Part shown: positions 47,690-57,975 of the stretch, in pieces
Layout: every line of letters starts with the position of its first letter
How positions within the stretch are numbered: the first letter of the stretch is position 1
DNA from: Adiantum capillus-veneris
Taxonomy: Eukaryota > Streptophyta > Polypodiopsida > Polypodiales > Pteridaceae
Reading direction: 5' to 3'
Assembly (NCBI GenBank): GCA_014529385.2
Contig: CM043953.1
Location: 80,032,338 to 80,096,337, forward strand
DNA length: 64,000 nt
Translations under genes and position numbers: made by a program
The notes under the pieces: generated by a model
The model's database searches: none
What the model was told of the DNA's origin: nothing
Seen by the model: the letters and a program-made list of their open reading frames with translations, nothing else

Positions 47690-48604
47690 GCCCAATGTCC
47701 AAATAATTGAAATGCACCGAAGATCACGCCATTAAACCTGATTGAAGTTACCGAGGAGCCATCACCAAGTACACATGTGATACCAGTAAACGTACTCACA
47801 CGATCGATGCTCCAAAAACAAAACTATATTCTTGAGGAAAGAGACACGGCATCAATTGCCCAATCTCAGAAAAAGAAGAAAACACGAAGGAAGAGATCGC
47901 AAAAAACAGCGAAGTCAGACCCAAGTTCAAAGACCAACATAGGGATAGGTGACGACCCCGTATACACGAACGACGCTGAAGAGGATTAGGATTCAGATGA
48001 AACCATGGAGACCAAAACGACAACTAAGATAGAAACCAACAAGGAAGATCTTCATGAGCCACAATGGCCAGGATCCAAAAAGAAGATAGCAACTTACCCA
48101 AATCCTACAGAGGAGATTGAGCGAGTCAAGCAATTAAGGAGTTTGGTAGAAGATACCCAAAGGGATCTAGAACCAGCACCTAGGAAGATCCAGATTACAG
48201 ACACCGTTTTCCCTACGCAACAACAACCTCACCAAGACCATAGACCCTTAGCCATACCTAGTGTCATCCAAGACAAGAGTGACTTAAAGTCATGGGAAAG
48301 TGGGCGTACTCACTTGTTGATGGAAAGAATGTTTACAGAGGGACTACTTGATCCTATCGAAGAAATGGAGATCCCATCTTCTCCACGTCAAGGGACTGAA
48401 GCTCAAAAGGTGTCGTTAAACATTGCCAAATTGATGGATTTCATGTCTTCAAAAGTTAGAACCACCATCATGTCCAAACTATATAAAGACCCTGAGCTAG
48501 TCTCAGCTCTTCGAGCCTTCCTCAATGGAGAACTGAAGTTTGGGCTCCACAATGTGCCCAGATGGACAGAGCTAGGGAGATTCCAACAGAGGAGGAACAC
48601 TTAG
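47690..48604 (+). pseudogene. Extra ORF between gag and PR1, copy 2
   Basis: After a basic segment (KKKKTRRKRSQKTAKS, 47777-47989) and a stop at 47988, an ORF starting METKTTTKIETNKEDLHEP runs 48005-48604 for 199 aa. It is hydrophilic and lacks known motifs; its end, GELKFGLHNVPRWTELG, overlaps PR1 by 43 bases. Copy 1 also has a stop just before METKT, at a slightly different position, which hints that a Gag stop here may be genuine. The role is unknown. Confidence 0.6.
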
Positions 48605-49479
48605 ATCCACAACCCAACCTAGATGAGAACCTTGTTATAGAAATACCTGTTAACAAGTTGGGACAATACTTTGAGGGTGATGAATCCAATGCGACCATAC
48701 CAATCACTACTAAGGGATTAACTGTGAAGGGAATCGTTGATGGTGGTGCTCGGGTTAGCATTGTGACTAAAGATTGTTTGGAAACTATGGGAAGACCTCA
48801 CCTTGCGACCACAACCATAGTAGTGAAGATGGCCAATGGGTCTATTGTTAAACCTATTGGGATGCTAGAAGATCTCAAGATCAAGGTCTTTGGACATAAA
48901 ATAAGGATCACCTTCATTGTTATGGATTTCTCCAAACACACTATGGCATCGGAGATGATCTTAGGACGTCCTTTAATGAGGGAAGAAAAAATGGTGCATG
49001 ACTCGTCTAAGAACCATGTCTACTTGCACTTCCAAGATTCTGTCATTCGAGTGGATCTTATGACGGGTCGAGCACATCCTCTAGGAAAGAGGTTTATAAT
49101 TGATCATAGATCTGACACCACAGCTCACTCGGCCCCATTGCAGTATTGTTACACGTGTAAAGCGGACAGTGATGTTGGGCAAGATTCTCCTTATATGGAT
49201 GTACTACCTGGGATGACTGAGTCGGACAATGTGGATTGGGTCCACCTAGCAGCAACCATAGACACTTGGGGAAATAGGGGGACAACCTGGGTAACACCTG
49301 AGGGGGATGAAATACCACCACTTGTACCCTTAAATATGCTAGAAGGAATGCATATAGCTTCTGATGATCTACAAGATGAAAGTTTGACTGGCATTGGAAC
49401 CAGTAGCACCTCACAAGACTATAGCCCACACGATTTGGGGTCAGAATCATCAGTTGAAATTGACTATGAGGACGAATAA
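48562..49479 (+). pseudogene. Retropepsin 1 (PR1) and linker, copy 2
   Basis: The 305-aa frame is open. PR1 covers about residues 30-160: IPVNKLGQYFEGDESNATIP, KGIVDGGARVSIVTKD (active site DGGA), VKMANGSIVKPIGMLEDL, ITFIVMDF and EMILGRPLM. A linker with DYSPHDLGSESSVEIDYEDE follows. DGG(S/A) in place of D(S/T)G is frequent in plant gypsy proteases. It begins in a different frame from the upstream ORF, in the same arrangement as copy 1. Confidence 0.8.
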
Positions 49480-50282
49480 TCTGAGTTAAATCTTAGTGCA
49501 AATGTGGGGACAAACCATTCAGGGCCCAATGGTAACCTAGATGACAATCTATCCAAGAGCTAAAGGCACAAGTAGTGATTCATCTAGTGACTCTTCACTA
49601 GAGATCGGCCGTAATCGAGAATTAAACAAGAAGAGTAAGAGATATAAGAGGCGACGATATCGAGCAAATGTACGTGCTAGAATAAATGAAAAGAAATCAA
49701 CCGCAGAATGGCTTAATTATATAGGGGCATGTGATGCTCATCGAAAGTTGGTAGATAACTGGGGTGAATACCTTCAAAGCGTTATGTGGTGTAGTCCACA
49801 ACCCATTGACATCGCACAACTAGAGGCTATAGAGAAGCCAAAGTTGAGCCGTATTGTAAGGATTCAACAACAAAAGGAATCGGATGTGAAATCATAGTCC
49901 ACAGAACAACAGGACTCCACAGACTTACACCCTGCACCTGAACATTTCAAATCCAATACCATAGAGGAACGTAAGGTTGTGTATACAAAGGCTCAAAGAA
50001 AACCTATCGATGGGAGCAATGGAGTCCATGAGGGTCCAATGATAGTTAAGGAAATAGAGTTAGCAGACCCAGGAGAAGAGTCTAAACCTGTTTTCATTGC
50101 CCAAGATCTCACCGAGACTGAGGAGTGTGTACTTAAAGAACTTCTCAAGGAATTTAGGGATATATTTGCCTAGACATATCATGATATGAAAGGTGTTCCA
50201 CCTTCCGTGGTGCAAGACACAATCCCCATGAATAGCATGGATAAACCCGTTCAGCAACGACCCTACCCAATGAATCCTAAAT
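49480..50282 (+). pseudogene. PR-RT linker, copy 2
   Basis: Frames at 49541-49897 and 49979-50173 are in phase with each other. The first is basic (RELNKKSKRYKRRRYRANVR); the second ends LKELLKEFRDIFA, the typical entry to plant gypsy RT. After that come a TAG where a Trp codon (TGG) is expected and HDMKGVPPSVVQDTIPM. A frameshift lies shortly before 50283. Confidence 0.65.
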
Positions 50283-51098
50283 ATGCAAAAACAAGAAGAG
50301 ATTGAAAAGCTTGTGGAATGCGGATTCATATACCCTATTGAGCACTCAAAATGGGTGTCACCAATAGTGATTGTGCCAAAAAAGAATGGGAAACTCAAAG
50401 TGTGCGTGGATCTCAAGAAGGTCAATGCCACCACTAGGAGGGACCATTACCCCTTGCCATATTCAGAACATGTGCTTAAAAGAGTTGCAGGGAAGGAAGC
50501 TTATAACTTCTTAGATGGGTACTCTGGATACAATCAAATCACAATTGCGTTGGAGGACCAAGCTAAAACAGCCTTTATAACCGAATTTGGAGTGTTCGCA
50601 TTTTGTGTTATGGCTTTTGGCTTAACCAATGCCCCTGCTACCTTTCAAAGATCAATAAACACTGCTTTTAGAGAATATTTGAGGGAGTTTTGTGAAGCTT
50701 TCTTAGATGACCTTTGTGTTTATTCCTCTTGAAAAGAACATCTATCATGCTTACGAAAAGTGTTTGAGAAGTATAGATTGTATCGCATCTCCTTAAACCC
50801 TTTCAAATGCCAATTTTGGGTTAAACATGGAGTCATTTTAGGGCATATGGTGTCCAAAAATGGCATTTGCACAGATGAGAGCAAAATTAAATCCATTGTT
50901 GAATTGCCACCACCTACAAACTATAAGGGAGTTCAAAGGTTCATAAGCCATGTTGGTTATTATCGACGGTTTATTTTAAACTTTGTCGAGATAGCTCGTC
51001 CTTTGTACAAGCTTCTTATTGAGTTCCAATGGACTGCGGAGTGTGACCATGCTTATGAGTCATTGAAAAAGACCTTGACTAGTGCTCCTATTCTATGA
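50283..51098 (+). pseudogene. Reverse transcriptase domain, copy 2
   Basis: The frame reads EKLVECGFIYPIEHSKWVSP, VVIVPKKNGK-like wording, VCVDLKKVNATTRRDHYPLP, FLDGYSGYNQI (motif A with catalytic Asp), AFGLTNAPATFQR, FLDDLCVYS (motif C, FLDD), and FWVKHGVILGHMVSKNGI into the thumb and connection. It would copy element RNA into DNA. TGA at 50730 (expected TGG) and TGA at 51096 (expected CGA) are the only interruptions, without indels. Confidence 0.9.
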
Positions 51099-51902
51099 GT
51101 GCCTGATTGGAATGTAATTTTTCATGTGCATATTGATGCATCGAACTTTGCTATTGGGTGTGTTCTAGCTCAACCACGAGAACATAAACTGGACTACCCC
51201 ATGAGCTTTGCAAGTCGTCAGTTGAATGATGCCGAGAGAAACTACACCACTACAGAGCGAGAAGGTTTAGGTATGATTTATGCAGTGAAGAAATTTCGCT
51301 ACTACCTTCTGGCCAACAAGTTTGTGTTCTATGTTGATCATCAAGCCTTGTTGTATCTAGTGAATAAACCTTGTTCCACGGGAAGAATTACACGATGGTT
51401 GTTAATTCTCCTTGAGTTTGACTTTACCATTGTGGTGAGACCTGGTAAAGGACATGTCTTGGCGGATCATTTGTCTCGCATACCCAATGGTGAAGCCCCT
51501 ACTGGAGTCGATGATGAGTTGCCCGATACTTCTCTATTCTTAGTCGAAACCATACCTGAATGGAGTGAGAAGATTGTGAACTTTCTAGTTAATGGTTTTT
51601 CCCCCAGAAAGCTTCGTAAAGACATAGCTCGAAAACTGTTAAAAGAATGTGAACCTTACTCTCTCATTGCAGGAACTCTCTACATTCTACGGAAGGATGA
51701 TATTCTTAGACGTTGTGCCCGTGAGGATGAGTATTTATACATATTGCAAGAAGCCCACATGGGTATAGCCGGAGGACATTTCTCAGGGGAACTAACATCT
51801 AGAAAGGTGTTGCAATCAGGCTATTGGTGGCCAACCTTATTTAAGGATGCATCCCTTTTTGCAAAAAGATGTGATGAATGCCAACGTTACAAGATTACAT
51901 AA
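51099..51902 (+). pseudogene. RNase H and integrase zinc-binding domains, copy 2
   Basis: In phase with RT, the frame reads VHIDASNFAIGCVL (RNase H Asp), NYTTTEREGLGMIYAVKKFR (Glu), FYVDHQALLYLVNKP (Asp) and ADHLSRIPNG. The integrase N-terminal HHCC finger follows: AHMGIAGGHFSG, GYWWPTLFKDA and CDECQRYK. RNase H removes the RNA template strand and integrase inserts the DNA. TAA at 51900 (expected CAA) ends this stretch. Confidence 0.9.
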
Positions 51903-52973
51903 CGAAAGGATAGGATGCCCTTACATCCTGTTAAAGTGACTCAACCATTTGGAAAATGGGGTTTGGACTTTGTAGGCCCAATTAGTCCAACAGCTCGTAG
52001 CACCCAATCTCGGTATATTATCGTTGCCACTGACTATGTGGCAAAGTGGGCAGAAGCCAGGGCGACACACAAGGCTGATGAGAGGTCAACTGTCAAGTTT
52101 CTATTTGAGAACATTATTACAAGATTTGGTTGTCCCTTTGAGATTGTAAGTGACAATGGTACTCATTTTATAAATGGAGTAATAAAATAACTCACTACCA
52201 ACTTTATGATAGCTCACCATAAGTCCACACCTTATTATCCATAAGCAAATGGCCAAGCTGAGAGCACCAATAAGACCTTAATGTCTATCTTAACCAAAAC
52301 GGTGGAAGCTCATCGCATAGATTGGGATTTAAAGCTTACATCAGCTCTATGGGCTTATCGTACTGCATACAAAATTTCCATTAACTGCACACCATTCAAG
52401 ATGGTGTATGGCCAAGAAGTGGTTATGCCATGGGAGTTTGTCGTTTCTAGTCTTCGAGTAGCTTCTCAAGAAGGTTGGGATGGTAACCCCTTAGTTGAGC
52501 GATTATATATCCTTGAAAGGCTAGATGAAGAGATGCAATTAGCTGTGCAAAATGCACTTGTGGAGAAAGATAGGAGGAAGAAATGGTTTGACCGTCATCT
52601 AAAGAACAAAGATATCAATGTTGGTGATAAAGTCCTTATGTATGGAGTGCGTAACGAAAAGAAAAATTTGAAATATGCGGGAAAAGGACCATATAGAGTA
52701 TGTGAGATCACCCCACAAGGAACCATTCGTGTGGAGACTCTTGATGGAGTTGAAACCATTAGATTTCTCAATGGGAGCAAATTTAAAAGATACTATGATC
52801 CTTTAAGCCAAGAGGAATTACGTGCCATCCATACAAAAAAGGCAGCCAAGGCACAAATAGAATTGAAGAAGATACAAGCTCAAGCTGAGGCTAACGAGCG
52901 AGAACAACACATAAGACAAAAACGAGAGGCTAACCTTGGAGTCACACATGCATTCCACGTTGAAATCGACTAG
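51903..52973 (+). pseudogene. Integrase catalytic core and C-terminal domain, copy 2
   Basis: Still in phase, the core has GLDFVGPISPT (first Asp), IVSDNGTHFINGV (second Asp) and ANGQAESTNKTL (Glu), the DDE triad. Nonsense codons are TAA at 52188 and TAA near 52243, both replacing expected CAA. The C-terminal part contains WAYRTAYKISINCTPFKMVYGQE, NVGDKVLMYGVR, KGPYRVCEITPQGTIRVETL (SH3-like) and a Lys/Gln/Glu-rich tail. No chromodomain follows; instead the frame leads into PR2. Confidence 0.9.
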
Positions 52974-53398
52974 GATTGGTTGGACTCTGACACACCTCTA
53001 TGATACCTTATTGAGTTAAACAACACCTATGGAAAAGTGCTATATAATGCCTTATTGGACACGGGTGCTAAATATAATCTGCTATCATATGGGGTGTGGT
53101 GTCAGTTAGGGAAGCCACCTCTATCTGAGAGTATTATCGAAGTCAAGGGTGTCAACAAGAAAAAAACTGCGGTTTTTGGAATTTGGCGCGCTTCTGTCAG
53201 TTATGACAATGGGGTTGTAGTTGACTTTTTGGTCATGCCTGTTGGAACTATGGAGGGTAATATAAACCTAGGACGCACGTGGATGATAGCCACGAAATGC
53301 ACTATTGATTGGGGGACAGGGGGTGTCACAACACAGAAACCAACCCTTAGCCCTGCCACTCAAGCCATAGTCCCTGAGAATTGCCTCTTAAGGAAATA
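52974..53398 (+). pseudogene. Second retropepsin-like domain (PR2), copy 2
   Basis: The frame is the same as integrase, separated from it only by TAG at 52971 and TGA near 53001. In copy 1 these two codons are GAG and CGA. The domain reads KVLYNALLDTGAKYNLLSYG with a canonical DTGA active site, QLGKPPLSESIIEVKGV, VVDFLVMPVGTMEGNINLGR and WMIATKCTIDWG. The order matches plant retropepsins: active-site loop, flap region, then the LLGRPW-type strand, here NLGRTWM, ending in IDW. About 115 residues is normal for one protomer. It differs from PR1 (DGGA), so it is a distinct domain rather than a recent duplicate. A one-base deletion near 53385 ends the frame. Confidence 0.75.
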
Positions 53399-54037
53399 AA
53401 TCCCAAAACATTGCATGTCCAAGAGGTTGAACCATATATCCCCATGGCCCAACTCCCTAGAGCTTCAACTGATGTAGTTGAAATAAAGCTTGGTACATAC
53501 AAAACCCATCCCAATATAACAAAGAAACATACAAGTGGGTCCCTAAAGCTTCTTTAGCGACCATAGCTAGTGCTAAAAGACAAGAGCCTGGTAAGAGACG
53601 TCCCATTCGCCCCAAGAAATGTAAAGAAACGTTGCGCTGGATTCCTAAAAAACTATTGGAAGCCCAAGGCTACTATGAAGGAAATGATCAAATTTGGGTG
53701 CCAAAACGTAAATTGTACTCTTACTTGTCACCGGGCCCATGTGAGCTCAATCCTGTGGCTCCAAAACGAATTAAAGATCGCAGAAAGGAAAAAATCATGG
53801 AATGTTACACACCCGCTCTAGAGCTAGTTTGGGTACCAAAGAAAGAACGATTTGTTCCACCTAGCTCAAGAACAGGGAAATCAAATGAAGCTTCTTGCTC
53901 TTTATGTAGTTCCTATATGGAAATAGAAGCTTCGACACAACCTCCACCTACCATTGTATATATCCATACAAGCAAGAAAGAGTTTACACCTCCCGTTGTA
54001 AGTTCACAATCTACAACAATGTTGCAAATAAAATCAT
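53399..54037 (+). pseudogene. W-P-K repeat region, copy 2
   Basis: Downstream of PR2 a frame from about 53510 reads YKWVPKAS (Trp at 53537), LRWIPKKL (about 53639), QIWVPKRK (about 53693) and LVWVPKKE (about 53829), then a Ser/Thr/Pro-rich tail to 54037. The spacers are Lys/Arg-rich. The relation of this frame to PR2 is obscured by small indels that differ between copies, so the two were probably continuous. Function is unknown. The same motif, expanded to eight, occurs in family B. Confidence 0.65.
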
Positions 54038-54168
54038 GAGAGAGTACCTTACCACCCTTGCAACTAGATGAAACGCATAGGGCGGTCGAAAACTATTGGC
54101 TAAAGCCTTCACCTATAACAATTGGTTTCAATGGGTGACGACATCATTACAAACGGGATGATCTACCC

Positions 54169-54182
54169 AAGGAAGGGGGGAG
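54169..54182 (+). promoter_or_regulatory. Internal polypurine-tract-like site
   Basis: AAGGAAGGGGGGAG followed by TGTTTG resembles the true PPT at 56183 (AGGAAGGGGGG then TGTTAAC). It lies after the W-P-K region, 2 kb before the LTR, and could be a second plus-strand priming site. Confidence 0.45.
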
Positions 54183-54410
54183 TGTTTGCTGACAGTCATC
54201 ATTCACTCACTCCCCTCTCAACCTTTCTCCCTGAATTCTTAATCTCCAATCTTAGGGAATGTATATATAAATCCTTATACTCACAAAAACAAGATAAAAA
54301 AGTAAAAGAGCAAGAGCCATAGCACAAAATCATAAAAACACATTATGCATAAGAACACGACCCTTGTAATATTTTCACTCTAACCACCATCTATTTGCGT
54401 GTACAGATAT

Positions 54411-54832
54411 GGCTAGCATGCTAGAGTCATCCACTCGTGCCTTGGGTGAGAGATACCCTCGTTACTTTTCACAAATGTTTCACATGGTCTTTCCGGTGCT
54501 TGCATGTGAATGGGATTTGGTAGGTACGCTAGCATGTGAGAGGAATTTCGAGGAGTTAGAATAGCTGATACGTCTCTTGACCACGACTGATCCATACTTA
54601 GTAGAGAGCGTTTCTCCCATTGCACAAACCTACCCTTTGACCAAGATGACTATAGGCGTCTAGTGACCTTCTTAGTAAACATGGGTACCTATGATGAAGA
54701 AGAAGATTTACATGACTACACGGATGACACATATGGTCTCATGGATGATGACTTTGTTTATCTCGACGACGAGGATAGGGGTTTAGCCTTAGGGTTTCCT
54801 CCCAATCTCTACAATATCCTATTCCCTTGACT
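54411..54832 (+). pseudogene. Small acidic ORF in element A 3' region
   Basis: From MASMLESSTRALGERYPRYF the frame runs to a TAG near 54560, then continues after a shift as RRLVTFLVNMGTYDEEEDLH, TDDTYGLMDDDFVYLDDED and ends NLYNILFP. The C-terminus is strongly acidic. An acceptor-like TGTACAG lies just before the ATG. There is no signal peptide or membrane segment, so an env-like role is not supported. Function is unknown. Confidence 0.4.
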
Positions 54833-56182
54833 CTCTAAGGGGAGTGCAAATAATTAGGTTAGAGTTCCTTATGTTTTTTAATTGTGTTCAATAAGTGTTG
54901 GTACTTTTTTCCCACTGATCATGTGCCTTCTAGAGGTATTCTTTGTGTTTCCTCGTGTGTACAGGAACGTGTTGCTGTGGTTAGGATTTGGACCTTCATG
55001 GAATCTTTCTCTCATCCACTTTTCAAATCAAGCGCGATCATCAACACAACAGGTGTTTCTTGTCCATTAGCATTGCCCCTTATCTCTTTGCATTCATGTT
55101 TGTCTGCTTTAATTGTGATTGGTAGCATAATATTCAGTGCATTTGCTTAGTATCAATCATTAAATTCAATGTATTTTTTTATCATAATCACTTGTATAGG
55201 TTTAAAAATGAAGCAGTCCGACTAAGCTAGTTTGACCAAGCTAGGTGTTAGAGATCTTCTCTTAATACCATGGGGAATGCCTTCCTAATAATCAATGGTT
55301 ACTTAGGTTCTCAATACGATTTAGGCAACATTGTGTGAAATGTACTAGGGATTTCTAGTGGGCTTAGTCCCTATTGACCTTTAGCTTAAGTATTATAAAG
55401 GGAGTTTACTAGTGTGATGAGCCTCGGGAGGGTAACGGTGTTATATGACCCCCCAAAGTGACAAATTAAAATGTTGAAAAAAAAAAATCAAAGTGCTACA
55501 ATGTAAAATCTTAAGCTGGAAGAGAAACCTCAGCTTGATTTGGTACTTCACTCACATGTATCGCCTATGGTACTAGAGCCCTAGAGGTTCCCAGTGTGGG
55601 CGCTTTTCCTTGAAAAGCAAAAAACCCAAGGCATACAAAATAAGCACACACATCAAAATTGAATCACTGTGAAAAGACTTTGGGGGGTCAAAGAAAAGGT
55701 AATCAGTCATATGATTTCAAGAGAAATTCCTTTTATCGTAGCTTAACTACAAGGTCTTCTAGGTATAACCTCTAGTTAGTCCTCGAACATAAAATACTTG
55801 GCTCTGCGATTAAACAACTTAATTGACTAGAGAAAATTCAGAAGCTTACCCATGGTATTAATAGTCGATCTCTAGTGCCTTTCGACCATTAAATTAGCGA
55901 CCCCATACTTGTTTAATTTTTTACCTTTACATCTGTTTATGCATTTGATTATATTGAAATTTAATGTTTATTGCTGACAAATGGTTTAAAATTCTGTTAC
56001 CAATCAATTTGTCTGCCTAAAACTGCATATACTTTTTAATTGTATATGAGAATGCAATTACTGTGCCAATGTTGTTTGATTTTGCAGTGACTGAAGAAGG
56101 CTAAGGACATTCATCTCAAATGCTCTTCCACCTCGACGAATGCGCTGCAACTCAATAGCTTTCTAGGACAGAATCTACATCA
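54833..56182 (+). other. Element A 3' non-coding region
   Basis: I see no conserved frame. Splice-acceptor-like TGTACAG (about 54957) and TTTTGCAG (about 56085) sites occur. A long untranslated region before the PPT is common in this gypsy group. Confidence 0.4.
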
Positions 56183-56193
56183 GGAAGGGGGGC
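56183..56193 (+). promoter_or_regulatory. Polypurine tract of element A
   Basis: AGGAAGGGGGG followed by CA and the LTR start TGTTAACCC at 56196; this is the standard plus-strand primer position. Confidence 0.85.
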
Positions 56194-56195
56194 AT

Positions 56196-56293
56196 GTTAA
56201 CCCTCACGGCTAACGGACACCATATCACCTACGACGGACGTTATATTATTTACTTGGTAGAGTCACGTACCGGGCTTGTCGGTCCAATAGGAA
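56196..56293 (+). repeat. 3' LTR of element A copy 2, first 98 bp
   Basis: It starts TGTTAACCCTCACGGC and matches the outer end of the copy 1 LTR up to GGTCCAATAGGAA, where a CACTA element begins. This is the one complete LTR start in copy 2. Confidence 0.9.
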
Positions 56294-56352
56294 CACTACA
56301 AGAGGCTATTCATATTAGCGACGCTCACACAGCGACGTAAAAAAAAAAATTC

Positions 56353-56414
56353 CCGGCGTCGCTATGAGCGTCGCAAATTTACAAGTAAATTTGCGACGCT
56401 CATAGCGACGCCGG
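56353..56414. repeat. Sub-terminal 30-bp-arm palindrome
   Basis: Arms 56353-56382 and 56385-56414 are perfect reverse complements around a two-base loop. The arms contain GGCGTCGCTATGAGCGTCGC, and a related GCGACGCT word occurs left of it near 56320. In CACTA elements such repeats are transposase-binding sites. Confidence 0.95.
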
Positions 56415-56502
56415 CTGGGCTAAAAAAAAAAACAGAGAGCACCCAAAAACTCAGATCTCAGATCTGAGTTTTTCGGCGTCCTCAAGCAAGGAGCAGGTAA
56501 CG

Positions 56503-57010
<508 letters not shown>

Positions 57011-57411
57011 TTGAGAGAGAAACTAATTTAACGTCGTAGGAAACTAATTAAAATAAAAAGACCTAAAGATCTAGCCGACGAGGAGTTGAACTCAAGACCT
57101 ATTATTCAAGAGGGAAATGGCATAACCAATCTATCATACTTGGCATGGGTGACAGAAAGGTTATACCATTTATCTCTTTTTATTGGCACACACATCCACA
57201 CACGCACACACACACACAAGAAGAAGAGAGTTAGAACGTCGTAGGAAACTATCCTAAAAGACGTTAAAGATTAGGTTAGATGTAGACTTACGTTAAATTA
57301 GATTTAGGTTTATTTAAGTTAAATTAGATTAGATTTAGGTTTATTTTTAGTTAGATTTACGTTTATTTACGCTAGATTTAGATTTACGTTATATTAGATT
57401 AGATTTAGGTC

Positions 57412-57760
57412 TCCATAGACTGCGATGCCTGCATGAAGCGGGTGAAGAAAGCCCTCAATGGAATATAGGGTATTGCTGCCTTCACTCATGGTGGGCTCCG
57501 TCGATCCAAAAGTACTGGTGAAATGTCTTCAGAAGATAGGGAAGAAGGTGGATCTTCTGGGTGGCAAGAGTCACTACATCCCCGACAATGACCATCTAGA
57601 CAACCTCTAGTCATTCAACAGCAACTTCAAAGTTAGTAACAAGAGCAAGAACGGTCCAAAGGGCCAATTGCTGTCGTCAGATGTGGATGGAGATGAGGCA
57701 GCGTCACCGCCGGAAGTTAACTCTCACATCTTTAGTGATGAGAATGCAAACTCTTGCTGA
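57412..57760 (+). pseudogene. Captured heavy-metal-associated (HIPP-like) fragment
   Basis: One frame reads IDCDACMKRVKKALNGI, the HMA copper-site loop (CxxC) and first helix of plant heavy-metal-associated isoprenylated proteins. After a TAG and a short frame-breaking gap, another frame reads GSVDPKVLVKCLQKIGKKVD, LLGGKSHY and a Lys/Ser/Asp-rich tail to TGA at 57758. The beta strands between the two parts are shortened. HIPPs bind metals and are not part of CACTA elements, so this is a host gene piece inside the transposon. It ends without a CaaX box and is not functional. Confidence 0.75.
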
Positions 57761-57899
57761 GTTATCTGAAAAATTATGTGTTAAATCAGTTTTAAGGTTC
57801 TTATAATCCCTGTTAGTTTAGTTCTTTGTTTTTAATATAACATAATTTATGTTAGATTTAGATTTATATTATATTAGATTAGACTTAGGTTTATTTGGT

Positions 57900-57902
<3 letters not shown>

Positions 57903-57974
<72 letters not shown>
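57903..57974. repeat. (AC)n microsatellite
   Basis: An AC run of about 72 bases immediately before the second direct repeat. Confidence 0.95.

Positions 57975-57975
<1 letters not shown>

Noticed and set aside
48494-48604. Canonical -1 frameshift heptamer in the ORF overlap
   Set aside because: No X XXY YYZ sequence in the correct phase is present; the overlap itself is reported, the mechanism is not claimed.
54411-54832. Env-like protein in element A
   Set aside because: No signal peptide, membrane helix or cysteine pattern is visible.
57290-57410. Telomere-like TTTAGGT words
   Set aside because: The plant telomere repeat is TTTAGGG; here the words are irregular AT-rich variants (TTAGATT, TTTAGGT) without a regular 7-bp period.
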